64,000 nucleotides of DNA. Source: Pelistega sp. GTDB lineage: Bacteria > Pseudomonadota > Gammaproteobacteria > Burkholderiales > Burkholderiaceae_B. The number at the start of each line of letters is the position of its first letter. Position 1 is the first letter of the stretch. Positions 7,169 through 15,789 of the stretch are shown here, in pieces. The notes beneath the pieces are model-generated. The model did no database searches. It was not told where the DNA came from and saw nothing but the letters and a program-made list of their open reading frames with translations. The translations under genes were made by a program, and so were the position numbers. Where the stretch lies: positions 1-64,000 of the forward strand of contig JAUNUI010000007.1 of assembly GCA_030538255.1 (NCBI GenBank), read 5' to 3'.

Positions 7169-9796
7169 CTATTCGCTGTACTGATAGATAAACTCACCAT
7201 CCTTCACATCTAAATTAAGCGCAGCGATAGTCTCGCCCGCAATCGTACTCTCTAATAGTTTCTGGCTGACATGTGGCAATACCGTATTAGTCAAGATTGC
7301 ATCGACCATACGACCACCAGACTCAACTTCAGTGCAACGGCTAACGATCAATTTAACCGCTGCATCACTAACACTGAAGGCAATACCATGGTTATCTTGT
7401 AAGCGCTGACGAATTCGGCCAAGCTGAAGTTCAACAATTTTCCCTAACATATCGTCAGATAATGGGTAATACGGCACCACGACGAGACGGCCCAATAGCG
7501 CTGCTGGGAAAACTTTAAGCATAGGCTCGCGTAGGGATGTAGCTAAGCCCTCACTGGCCGGCATAAGATCGGGATCTTTGCAGAGGTCTACAATTCTCTC
7601 AGTCCCAACATTAGACGTTAGAATAATAACGGTATTCTTAAAATCGATATAACGACCTTCACCATCCTCCATCCAGCCCTTATCAAACACTTGGAAAAAA
7701 ATCTCATGTACATCAGAGTGGGCTTTCTCCACCTCGTCCAATAATACGACACTATAAGGACGACGACGCACAGCCTCGGTTAAAACACCGCCCTCACCAT
7801 AACCCACATAGCCCGGAGGCGCCCCTTTCAGGGTAGAGACAGTATGCGCTTCTTGGAACTCACTCATATTGATGGTGATCAGGTTTTGTTCGCCACCATA
7901 TAAGGACTCGGCTAATGCTAAAGCAGTTTCTGTCTTACCGACCCCTGAGGGGCCAGCCAACATAAACACTCCTACAGGTTTGTTCGGGTCAGTTAATTTG
8001 GCACGTGAGGTTTGGATCCGACGGGTAATGGCCTCTAGGCCATGACGCTGGCCAATAACACGCTTCTCTAAGGTATCCGCAAGGTTTAAGACAGAATTGG
8101 CTTCGTCTTTTACCATGCGACCTACGGGAATACCAGTCCAATCAGCAACCACAGCGGCTACGGCATTCGCATCCACCGATGGGAAAATCAAGGGGTGTTC
8201 GCCTTGTTGCTCATTCAGTTGCTGCTGCACTTGTCTCAGCTCTTCTAAAGCCAGCGCACGCTCCTCTTCACTGCTCTGCTCATCACGCAAAGTGTGGCGT
8301 AAGGCAAATAAGCGCTCTGTTAAGGCTTGCTCAACCTGCCAATCGTTTTGCAAAAGTTGCAAACGTTCATGACTCTCAGCTAAGGCTTGATCTATCTGCT
8401 CAAGGCGCGAGGGCTCACCAATTCCAAGACGAAGCTCACGCTCAGTAATCTCTCGCTCAATACCTAGATGTTCAATTTTGCGGCGTGTATCTTCTAAAGC
8501 CGCAGGCTGAGCATATTGGCTAACAGCAACTCGCGCGCAGGCTGTATCTAATAAGGCAACCGCTTTATCGGGTAATTGGCGAGCTGGAATATAGCGATGT
8601 GAGAGTCGCACTGCAGCTTCAATCGCTTCATCAAGCAGTAAAACTTTATGGTGTGCCTCTAATGGCGCTGCAATGCCACGCAACATGATTAATGCCTTAC
8701 GCTCATCTGGCTCGTGCACTTGTACCACTTGAAAGCGACGAGTTAAGGCGGGGTCTTTCTCAATGTATTTCTTATACTCCGCCCATGTAGTGGCACCAAT
8801 GGTACGTAACAAACCTCGCGCCAAAGCAGGCTTTAAGAGATTGGCGGCATCCCCAGTCCCTGCTTGCCCACCTGCGCCAACCAAGGTATGAATCTCATCA
8901 ATAAACAAAACAATTGGCTTCTCACTAGCCTGTACTTCATCGATCACGGCGCGCAGGCGGGACTCAAACTCACCCTTCATGCTCGCCCCCGCTTGTAGCA
9001 AACCTATATCCAAGAGATACAGGCTCACCTCACGTAATGAGGCGGGTACATCACCTTGTGCTAGGCGCAGTGCTAAGCCTTCAACCACTGCAGTTTTACC
9101 AACTCCCGCCTCACCCGTTAAAAGCGGATTGTTCTGGCGGCGGCGCATCAGAATATCGACAATCTGACGAATTTCTTCATCACGCCCAGAGACAGGGTCG
9201 ATTTCATTATTACGGGCACGGGCAGTCATGTCGACAGCGTATTGCGCTAAAGCTGATTTTCCTTTAGTACCACCTGAACTCGCACCAGCAGTTTCACTTA
9301 AGGCACTTCGTTCTTGTTCCTCAGCCGAACCTGCAACAATGTCCAATAAATTATCGGCTAAAACATCAGGCGTAATCTTCTTAAATTCCGCACTCATCCC
9401 ATACAAAACATTCTTCAGTGCTGTGGTTTTTAAGATACCGACCAGCAAATAAGCACTGCGGATGCGAGCATCACCGTATTTTAAGGACCCATACACCCAT
9501 GCACGCTCGGTGGCATTATCAATATGCTCTGATAAGTCAGAAACAGAGCTAGCGCCACGCGGAAGCTCATCAAGAGCAGCCACAATACCGCGCTCCAGAT
9601 CATCAAGCTTAAGGTCAAAATAACGAATGATTTTCTGCAGATCACTATCATGCTCATGCATAATCTGGTGAAACCAATGCACGAGCTCCACGTAAGGATT
9701 ACCACGTAATTTACAGAATGAGGTCGCGCCCTCAAGGCTACGATAGAGTAATGGGTTGAGTTTACCAAAGAGGTCGGTACGATTAATTTCAGACAT
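7169..9796 (-). CDS. clpV: Type VI secretion ATPase TssH/ClpV
   Basis: 875 residues, full length. The N-terminal double-Clp domain (about 1-160) begins in the ClpV way (DLFGKLNPLLYRSLEGATSFCKLRGNPYVELVHW). The first AAA+ module has Walker A GEAGVGKT at 228-235 and Walker B VLFIDEIHTLVG. A coiled middle domain rich in Glu/Gln/Leu follows (about 415-545), then the second AAA+ with AGPSGVGKTETALALAE and VVLLDEVEKAH. Known role: ClpV unfolds contracted VipA/VipB (TssB/C) sheaths for recycling. The gene points away from tssG, and its stop is about 130 bp from the vgrG remnant, so it closes a T6SS/Rhs island. No other core T6SS genes except tssG are in the window. Confidence 0.93.
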   Translation of the reverse strand: MSEINRTDLFGKLNPLLYRSLEGATSFCKLRGNPYVELVHWFHQIMHEHDSDLQKIIRYFDLKLDDLERGIVAALDELPRGASSVSDLSEHIDNATERAWVYGSLKYGDARIRSAYLLVGILKTTALKNVLYGMSAEFKKITPDVLADNLLDIVAGSAEEQERSALSETAGASSGGTKGKSALAQYAVDMTARARNNEIDPVSGRDEEIRQIVDILMRRRQNNPLLTGEAGVGKTAVVEGLALRLAQGDVPASLREVSLYLLDIGLLQAGASMKGEFESRLRAVIDEVQASEKPIVLFIDEIHTLVGAGGQAGTGDAANLLKPALARGLLRTIGATTWAEYKKYIEKDPALTRRFQVVQVHEPDERKALIMLRGIAAPLEAHHKVLLLDEAIEAAVRLSHRYIPARQLPDKAVALLDTACARVAVSQYAQPAALEDTRRKIEHLGIEREITERELRLGIGEPSRLEQIDQALAESHERLQLLQNDWQVEQALTERLFALRHTLRDEQSSEEERALALEELRQVQQQLNEQQGEHPLIFPSVDANAVAAVVADWTGIPVGRMVKDEANSVLNLADTLEKRVIGQRHGLEAITRRIQTSRAKLTDPNKPVGVFMLAGPSGVGKTETALALAESLYGGEQNLITINMSEFQEAHTVSTLKGAPPGYVGYGEGGVLTEAVRRRPYSVVLLDEVEKAHSDVHEIFFQVFDKGWMEDGEGRYIDFKNTVIILTSNVGTERIVDLCKDPDLMPASEGLATSLREPMLKVFPAALLGRLVVVPYYPLSDDMLGKIVELQLGRIRQRLQDNHGIAFSVSDAAVKLIVSRCTEVESGGRMVDAILTNTVLPHVSQKLLESTIAGETIAALNLDVKDGEFIYQYSE

Positions 9797-10163
9797 AATT
9801 TCAGACTTAAAAAAGTAATTTAATTTTTATTTAAATAATATAAACATCAATAAATTGCGCTGCATCCCGCATTGTAGTATTGGAATTATTACTATTTAAT
9901 GACTGAAATATTTTCTTTCAATTAGACTCGGCAGTTTTTGTCTGTCTTTCTCCTTGAGTTTACCGTGCTTATTAGGTTTTACAATAATCACAGAGATTAC
10001 TTCTACGCTGTGCATTCTCCAGTAACCTGTGGATTTATTTGTATTGTCATATTTTTGTAAAAGAGTTCACGTTATACTTGCTAAATTGCTGTCTAGACAT
10101 TGCTCAGCACTTATTTTTAAAACCATGTGGTTGAACCTTGTCTCATGTTCGACTTTAGCCACT
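9797..10163. other. Divergent intergenic region clpV / tssG
   Basis: 367 bp between the divergent starts of clpV and tssG, AT-rich near clpV. The tssG frame is open from a GTG at 10029, but residues before the ATG at 10164 (Cys/Leu/His-rich, no TssG character) look non-coding. I see no tssF sequence here and no clear operator or sigma-54 site. Confidence 0.5.
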
Positions 10164-11255
10164 ATGAATCAGAAACCCACTCTACCTCCCGAATTTTGGT
10201 CTCGTCTTGAAGACGCCCCCTATAAGCACGGTTTTTATAATTTGTTGCGCTGGATTGATGCGCGCACTTCAACGCCTCATCCCTTAGGTCGTAGCAGCTC
10301 ACCCAAGCACGAGTCAGTTCGTCTCAAACAGGAACCCTCATTGGCTTTTGCAACGTCGACAATTAGCAAGGCTTCGCGCCCTGCTGGAAGAGTGCCCGAG
10401 GTTTCATTCCTACACTTTGGCCTGTTTGGACCGAATGGTCCTCTGCCGCTGCATCTGACTGAATTAGCGCGTGAACGCTTAATTCATCATCGTGACCCTA
10501 CCTTATCTGCCTTCGCTGATATATTTCACCACCGCCTGCTCAGCCTTTTCTATAGAGCTTGGGCTAATGTGCAGATCAGTGTCAGCTTAGACTCACCGAA
10601 CGAAGATTTTTCACGTTTTATCGGTAGTTTGATGCATTTCGGTGATGAGTCATTAAAAAATAGAGACAGCGTATCCGATCATGCCAAATTACATTTTGCA
10701 GGTCATTTTCTACGTGAAACTCGCAATCCCGAAGGCCTGAGCAACATCCTAAGTAAGTTTTTTAATATTCCTGTTCAAGTACAAGAATTTGTGGTGCATT
10801 GGTTGAATATTGATCCTATGCATCAGAGTCAATTAGGAGGGGATCAAAGACTTGGCCAAACAACGCTTCTAGGTCGCGCCGTGCGCGATGCCCATTCTAA
10901 GTTCCGCCTCGTCTTAGGGCCACTTACTCATGAGCAATACCAAGGCTTATTACCTGGCACGAAAAAAAGTCAACAATTACTTGACTGGGTTCACCAATAC
11001 ACAGGTGTGGAACTAAGTTGGGATGCGATTCTTTACCTTAAACAGGAAGAAGTGCCTGGCATTCAATTAGGCCAGGCAATTCCTCTAGGCTTATCAAGTT
11101 GGCTTGGTAAGCGCTCCGTTAAACAAGGGGATGCGCATGATTTGATTATCGACTACGAACAGCGCTTCCAATTACTGAAAACCAAGCAAAATCGTTCTCA
11201 AGAGAATATGCCTGAGCAAGAGTATGATGAATTTGACGATTTGCTGCTTACTTGA
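10164..11255 (+). CDS. tssG: Type VI secretion baseplate protein TssG
   Basis: 363 residues from the ATG at 10164 (MNQKPTLPPEFWSRLEDAPY). The upstream in-frame GTG at 10029 was rejected because the extra 45 residues do not resemble the family. Family features are EVSFLHFGLFGPNGPLPLHLTELARER near residues 95-120, the FADIFHHRLLSLFYRAWA segment, and the conserved LGQTTLLGRAV towards the C-terminus. TssG binds TssF, TssE and TssK to form the baseplate wedge. In most T6SS loci tssF lies immediately upstream and often overlaps; here it is absent. The stop is followed by an IS605-end-like hairpin. Confidence 0.88.
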   Translation: MNQKPTLPPEFWSRLEDAPYKHGFYNLLRWIDARTSTPHPLGRSSSPKHESVRLKQEPSLAFATSTISKASRPAGRVPEVSFLHFGLFGPNGPLPLHLTELARERLIHHRDPTLSAFADIFHHRLLSLFYRAWANVQISVSLDSPNEDFSRFIGSLMHFGDESLKNRDSVSDHAKLHFAGHFLRETRNPEGLSNILSKFFNIPVQVQEFVVHWLNIDPMHQSQLGGDQRLGQTTLLGRAVRDAHSKFRLVLGPLTHEQYQGLLPGTKKSQQLLDWVHQYTGVELSWDAILYLKQEEVPGIQLGQAIPLGLSSWLGKRSVKQGDAHDLIIDYEQRFQLLKTKQNRSQENMPEQEYDEFDDLLLT

Positions 11256-11260
11256 TGCCT

Positions 11261-11300
11261 TACCCGCCCTGGGGACGGGATTTTACGGCGAGTTCTGATA
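11261..11300 (+). repeat. IS200/IS605-end-like hairpin element, copy A
   Basis: CCCGCCCTGGGGACGGGA followed by TTTTACGGCGAGTTCTGAT. The GC-rich hairpin plus the shared downstream tail recurs at 22994, 39605 and 50680 in the same orientation. It may act as the tssG terminator. The hairpin plus conserved tail resembles the ends of IS200/IS605-type elements; no transposase is present. Confidence 0.6.
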
Positions 11301-11342
11301 CTTGGTAGTTGCTTGATTAGTATAAGCTTGGCTAGTCTGTAC

Positions 11343-11825
11343 TTATAAATCGTCGGATTGCTTAGGTGAGTCTTTTTCCGCGAAAATGCGTGGCACAGTA
11401 CGCTGCTCAATCGGCACCGACCACCACATAACAGCCAGATAATAGCTAAATAAAGCAATAGTAAAGATAAATGTGACACTGCCTGTAAAACCAACCGTTA
11501 CATCGGCCCAGATGGCCGTTAAGCCAGCCGCACCTACGCTAAAGAGTAAGCGCTTGGCGTGATCCATACCCTTGTCTAAGAGAAATGCAGCAACGATACC
11601 TATGATCAAGGATAAGGCACCATACATCACCCCACCATGCATGATTGTCAACAGAAATGTATTCGTCGCATTCTGCCACTCAATGGGCTGATCAGCTTGG
11701 GCACCAAATAGATGGGTAAAGATATACTGCGCATAAAACAATGCGCCTAAGACTAAGCCAACTAGGGCAGGCAAGAGAGCAAATAGGAAGACGGTTAATA
11801 CCATCGAAAATCGCAAGACACGCAT
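11343..11825 (-). CDS. Four-helix inner-membrane protein of unknown function
   Basis: 160 residues with four hydrophobic segments: about 6-30 (VLTVFLFALLPALVGLVLG), 60-85 (MHGGVMYGALSLIIGIVAAF), 95-110 and 115-135 (FIFTIALFSYYLAVMWW). The C-terminus is short, charged and cytosolic-looking. I do not recognise the family. It starts about 115 bp from the end of hslR and converges on tssG, so there is no operon partner to suggest a role. Confidence 0.6.
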   Translation of the reverse strand: MRVLRFSMVLTVFLFALLPALVGLVLGALFYAQYIFTHLFGAQADQPIEWQNATNTFLLTIMHGGVMYGALSLIIGIVAAFLLDKGMDHAKRLLFSVGAAGLTAIWADVTVGFTGSVTFIFTIALFSYYLAVMWWSVPIEQRTVPRIFAEKDSPKQSDDL

Positions 11826-11942
11826 TACTTAGATCTCAAAATAGAATCCTCAAATTGTAGCATCTTGCATCAACAAGTTAAGCCATATAAAGAATCGTTG
11901 CCGCATTATAAGGTGGGAATCAGCTTTATAAGAGCAAAAAAA

Positions 11943-12335
11943 TTAGTCAAATCGACGCCAGTTTTCAAGTTCGCGACGCTCGCGTTTTGTCGGTCGGCCT
12001 TGCTTATAGTCCATGGCGGGTTCTTTCGCTAAGCGCCTACGCTCACGCTCCGCTTCCCTTTTATCTTGGCTCTCTTGTGTTTCTTGATATAAGGTCTGAG
12101 CCACTACAGCTGGACCGCGAACATTACTTAAGGCCACAACATCAACCGTGCGTTCCATCTGCTCCTGACGAATATAAATCTGATCACCGACCTTCACCTC
12201 ACGTGCAGGCTTAGCAGTTTGTTGATTCACCAAGACCCTACCCTTACCAATTTCGTCCGCAGCCAAGGAGCGCGTTTTATAAAACCGCGCCGCCCATAAC
12301 CACTTGTCTAAACGAATTTTATCCAGTGCACTCAT
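11943..12335 (-). CDS. hslR: Heat-shock protein 15 homologue, S4-domain RNA-binding protein
   Basis: 130 residues. The S4 RNA-binding domain covers about residues 7-70 (IRLDKWLWAARFYKTRSLA, then GRVLVNQQTAKPAREVKVGD), a textbook Hsp15 start. A basic, Arg/Glu-rich C-terminal tail (REAERERRRLAKE ... KRERRELENWRRF) follows. The known E. coli role is binding 50S subunits with stuck peptidyl-tRNA so that the nascent chain can be recycled. The gene stands alone on the minus strand, next to a plus-strand Rhs scar at 12455. Confidence 0.92.
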   Translation of the reverse strand: MSALDKIRLDKWLWAARFYKTRSLAADEIGKGRVLVNQQTAKPAREVKVGDQIYIRQEQMERTVDVVALSNVRGPAVVAQTLYQETQESQDKREAERERRRLAKEPAMDYKQGRPTKRERRELENWRRFD

Positions 12336-12454
12336 ATGTAAAGCCTACCCGAATGTGAATCTCAATAAGCCTATCGGTAACAGTATTGGCTTATGCTCTA
12401 AAGCAATACCATGAAGACCATGGCTTCAACTGATTATATACTAGCCAAGTACGT

Positions 12455-12598
12455 TTTACACAACCCGATCCGATTGGTTTAGCGGGCGGTTGGAACCTGT
12501 ATCAGTATGCACCGAATCCACTGAGTTGGGTGGATCCGTGGGGGTGTGCTTCTTATCCTTGGCAACCTGCTTTAAATCGATTCAATATTAAAGCATAA
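12455..12598 (+). pseudogene. Isolated Rhs core/tip scar
   Basis: The plus strand reads [20 protein letters not shown], then [10 protein letters not shown], then [17 protein letters not shown] and a stop at 12596-12598. The first ~31 codons match the end of the Rhs core in the three minus-strand copies (with silent differences), but in the opposite orientation and about 5.6 kb away. No start codon or upstream Rhs sequence remains. The tip is only 17 residues, too short for a toxin. This looks like a leftover of Rhs recombination. Confidence 0.85.
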
Positions 12599-12629
12599 CA
12601 GGGTAAAGTTGCATCAATCACTTGCGCTA

Positions 12630-13191
12630 TTAGCTGCACTGAGTCAAGAGTAAAGCATTCTCCAACCGCTGTGCTCGTAAATCTTCATCTGTTATCCATA
12701 GATAAAGCCGACCACAATCACCCCAAACCATATTGCATTCACCCAAATTGCTATCAATTTGTAGTAAAAGATGCCAATTGGTAGCACTCTTCCTCAGTTC
12801 AGATCGAAGCGGTTCTTCGTATTGACGGGGATCGTCAGCGTCAAAACCGTTTGCATACATTTGACACTCTATTTGTTGTGGATTTTGTATGTCATTCGAA
12901 TGGCCCAGCATCTTATTGATAGGGTCAGGCAGTAGCCAACACCAATCATAGTAATAGGCATTTTCCTCTTCAGCACTCATCTCATAATCAAATAAATCAC
13001 TTGGATAAAAAGGGACTTCCAAATTTGCTTTTTCCAACGGCTAAAGCATCTTCATTAATTTTCACGGGTTTGATATATATAGCTTGTTTTAAAAAAGGCT
13101 TTGCCACCGAAAAAAAATTCGCCAATCCCCTATCAATAAATTGCTGTTCTAAGCTTAGTTCATCCACCACAATCTCCTGTATGTTTAACAA
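12630..13191 (-). pseudogene. DUF1963 (YwqG-like) gene split by a frameshift
   Basis: Two overlapping minus-strand frames make one protein. The 13191 start gives MLNIQEIVVDELSLEQQFID... to GKSKFGSPF, the N-terminal DUF1963 part. The second frame supplies PFYPSDLFDYEM..., then WHLLLQIDSN, MVWGDCGRLYLWIT and a final LLLTQC, the clear DUF1963 C-terminus. The switch falls at a run of five A (plus strand 13007-13011); four would restore one ~185-residue frame. It is therefore a frameshifted gene, a phase-variable tract, or a sequencing error. DUF1963 proteins appear as candidate immunity proteins in toxin loci, and the Rhs scar is only about 30 bp away, so a former antidote role is possible. Confidence 0.75.
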
Positions 13192-13476
13192 ACCTAAACC
13201 AAATAAAGAGCCTTAAACCTCAATGGGCCTTTAATAAACTAACACAACCATATTACCGTCTTGAGAACAGAATATTAGTGGCTAATATTCCACGCTGTAA
13301 TCCACTTTATATCCTAGCGTGGCACAACACTTTGCGAAAGCGGCTAGCAAAAGAGAAGTCCCCAAGCCCTAATGGTAAAATAACCTTATCGTCTTTCTGC
13401 TCGACCTACTGGCACACAAGCGTATAGGTGAGCACGTTAACACTCTCCCCTAGCACTCTTACTGGATAAGCATACC

Positions 13477-13965
13477 ATGAAGAAACTCTTACTCACGTCA
13501 CTGTTCATACTTAGCACGACAACTCCGGCTCAAGCACAAGAGGTTGCTTGTGTTAGCACCACTTGGCGTGTCGTGAATAATGACAAAGTGTGCGTGCAGG
13601 CTTTCCATGATCCCGATATTGAAGGGATTGTTTGCCATCTATCACATGCCAAGACAGGCGGAGTTTCTGGTGCTTTGGGTTTTGCGGAGAACCCTTCCAA
13701 TTTCTCTCTCTCATGTCGTCAAGTCGGCCCCTTGAAATCAGCTAAAGGTATCCCTTTAAAACAAGAGAAAATCTTTACGCAACGGATGAGTTTCTTATTT
13801 AAAGATTTGAATGTAAACCGTCTTATTGATCGAGCGAATAATAGTATTGTCTACTTAGTGATTAGTGAGAAGATTATTGATGGTTCGCCTTTTAATAGCA
13901 TCTCCTCGGTCCCCTTAATGCCATGGGGCACACAAGCGCCTATGGTCTTATTTAATAATAAATAA
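13477..13965 (+). CDS. creA: CreA family periplasmic protein
   Basis: 162 residues. A clear Sec signal peptide (MKKLLLTSLFILSTTTPAQAQ, cleavage after AQA) precedes a CreA domain with the typical WRVVNNDKVCVQAFHDPDI and GIVCHLSHAKTGGVSGALG stretches and the PSNFSLSCRQVGP motif. Cysteines in the mature part may pair. The function of CreA is not established; in E. coli it is the first gene of creABCD, but the other cre genes are absent here. The next gene follows after 5 bp, suggesting a two-gene operon. Confidence 0.88.
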   Translation: MKKLLLTSLFILSTTTPAQAQEVACVSTTWRVVNNDKVCVQAFHDPDIEGIVCHLSHAKTGGVSGALGFAENPSNFSLSCRQVGPLKSAKGIPLKQEKIFTQRMSFLFKDLNVNRLIDRANNSIVYLVISEKIIDGSPFNSISSVPLMPWGTQAPMVLFNNK

Positions 13966-13970
13966 GGCTC

Positions 13971-14882
13971 ATGTCACTACGCTTATTACAAGAAGCAGAC
14001 TTATCCGCTCCCTACTGGCAGCCATGGCAACAATGGTTTAATCCTGTACCGAATCTAGCGCTTGAGCCTACAGGTCAGGTGGCTGAGTATCTCAATCGCC
14101 TAAAGCCCGATACGCTAGCCAAGCGCTTTGTACCTCAGGATGATTTACCGAGTGCGATGGCGTATGAGTCCTATATTGCCGTTGAAGATCGGATTCCCAC
14201 CCGCGATGGACTGCACGATTTCTTTAATGGCCTCTGTTGGTTTGCTTTCCCACATACTAAAGCCCACTTTAATCAGCTACATCAAGAGCAAATTGCGCGC
14301 TTAGGTACGCAAGCACGTGGGCGAATCCGTGACATGTTGACTGTGCTTGATGAGAACGGCTTTCTGATTCAGGCTCCCGACCCCTTATGGGAAGCATTAC
14401 AAGCAAAACAATGGTACAACGCTTTTGTGCAGTTGCGTCCACTCTGGCAAGACACTCGTGTGATGGTGTTCGGTCATGCCTTATTAGAAAAGCTTGTTAG
14501 CCCCTATAAAGCCATTACGGCGCATGCTCTGAGAATCCCGAATGATATTAAGCTATATTCCCAACAGGATGAGCGTCCACAGAGCAAAATCTCAGGTGCG
14601 CTAATTGATGCCGGTACACTTAGTACTGAGGCCTCCTGTAGGGAGACCAGAGAAAGCCTAACCCAGGAGTCTACGCAGATTTTCCAGAGACAAGACTTGT
14701 CAATACTCGACGACTTTCTCCGCGAGTATCTCAGCCAAGAGCGGCTACTGACTAAACCGTATATTCCCATTCAAATTTTTGGTATTCCTGGCTGGAGCAA
14801 GGAGCAAGAGCAGGCTAACTTCTATGAGGATAAGCAGGTCTTTCGCCCACCACGAACGTCAGCCAAAACCATTCAAGCATAA
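13971..14882 (+). CDS. DUF3025 domain protein
   Basis: 303 residues, no signal peptide or membrane segment. The DUF3025 pattern is visible: YESYIAVEDRIPTRDGLHDFFNGLCWFAFPHTKAHFN near residues 65-100 and the later DTRVMVFGHALLEKLVSPYKAITAHAL. The conserved His, Asp and Arg residues suggest a catalytic or metal site, but the family has no assigned activity that I know. It sits 5 bp after creA. A strong inverted repeat follows the stop. Confidence 0.85.
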   Translation: MSLRLLQEADLSAPYWQPWQQWFNPVPNLALEPTGQVAEYLNRLKPDTLAKRFVPQDDLPSAMAYESYIAVEDRIPTRDGLHDFFNGLCWFAFPHTKAHFNQLHQEQIARLGTQARGRIRDMLTVLDENGFLIQAPDPLWEALQAKQWYNAFVQLRPLWQDTRVMVFGHALLEKLVSPYKAITAHALRIPNDIKLYSQQDERPQSKISGALIDAGTLSTEASCRETRESLTQESTQIFQRQDLSILDDFLREYLSQERLLTKPYIPIQIFGIPGWSKEQEQANFYEDKQVFRPPRTSAKTIQA

Positions 14883-14915
14883 AAAACCACGACGTCTATC
14901 ATCAGTCGTGGTTCT
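14883..14915. terminator. Bidirectional terminator between DUF3025 gene and TSUP gene
   Basis: A 9-bp perfect stem AACCACGAC (14885-14893) / GTCGTGGTT (14905-14913) with an 11-base loop. On the minus strand it is followed by a T run (14881-14886 complement), so it is the better terminator for the TSUP operon; on the plus strand the T tail is weak. Confidence 0.75.
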
Positions 14916-14961
14916 CATTCCCTAAAGAGCGCCTAGGTATAAATGGCTTAACAACCCTGCC

Positions 14962-15786
14962 TTATAAATAGCCAAAAGCCAGCAGTGCCTTATAGAACAT
15001 ATAGCCACTAATGCTAAAGAGCAAAAGTGCAAAGATACGCTTAAGCTTATCCACGGGCAGGGTATGCGCATATTTGGCACCAATCGGCGCAAACATCATA
15101 CTCATACTAATCAACAAGAGCAAACCAGGCCAATAGATATACCCTAGCATGCCGCCCTGTATACCGACTTCTTTAATGCCCGAGCTAATGTAGCCAATAC
15201 TATTGGCCACCGCAATTGGGAAACCCAAGGCTGCTGAGGTGGCCACGGCATTACGAATCGGCACATTCGACCAGACCATAAATGGCACAGAAAGAAAGCC
15301 TCCGCCTGCACCCACCAGACCCGAGATCGTACCGATCCCTGTTCCAGCGGCAAGCATACCAGGCCATCCAGGCAATTCACGTGTAGGCTTAGGTTTCTTA
15401 TTCCGCAACATGCTATAGGCTGAATAGCCCACAAAGCAGGCAAAAATCAAAGCCAACCACGCCATATTGATGACTGAGAATAGGAATCCACCTGCTAATA
15501 AACCACCGAAGAGAATACCTGGCACCAATTTCAGGACGATCGGCCAGCGTACGGCTCCCTGCTTATGATGAGCGCGCATACTCGAGAGCGAGGTAAACAT
15601 AATCATCGACATCGAGGTGGCTACCGCTGCATGCACCGCCAACTCAGCTGGAATCACTTTCTGCCAGGCTAGGATCATACTGATAAAAGGCACCAGAATC
15701 ATGCCACCACCGACACCCAGTAGACCCGCCATAAAGCCACCGAAGATGCCTAGGCCTAGGAACATAAACGCGCTAAGAATGGTCAT
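14962..15786 (-). CDS. TSUP (TauE/SafE) family membrane permease
   Basis: 274 residues with about eight hydrophobic segments and the family's repeated Gly-rich motif: GGFMAGLLGVGGGMILVPFI near residue 15 and GTISGLVGAGGGFLSVPFMV near residue 155. The typical C-terminal GAKYAHTLPVDKLKRIFALLL is present. TSUP proteins export or import small sulfur- or carbon-containing anions; the substrate cannot be told. It starts 3 bp after the hisP-like stop on the same strand, so it is probably cotranscribed with the amino-acid ABC transporter, an unusual partner that might export a sulfonate or organic anion. Confidence 0.85.
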   Translation of the reverse strand: MTILSAFMFLGLGIFGGFMAGLLGVGGGMILVPFISMILAWQKVIPAELAVHAAVATSMSMIMFTSLSSMRAHHKQGAVRWPIVLKLVPGILFGGLLAGGFLFSVINMAWLALIFACFVGYSAYSMLRNKKPKPTRELPGWPGMLAAGTGIGTISGLVGAGGGFLSVPFMVWSNVPIRNAVATSAALGFPIAVANSIGYISSGIKEVGIQGGMLGYIYWPGLLLLISMSMMFAPIGAKYAHTLPVDKLKRIFALLLFSISGYMFYKALLAFGYL

Positions 15787-15789
15787 GGC

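Noticed and set aside
10029-10163. N-terminal extension of TssG or remnant of tssF
   Set aside because: The translated residues show no TssF or TssG similarity; the ATG at 10164 starts the recognised family sequence.
12630-13037. Stand-alone 135-residue protein gene
   Set aside because: The N-terminal part of the DUF1963 domain lies in the next frame upstream, so this is the second half of a frameshifted gene.
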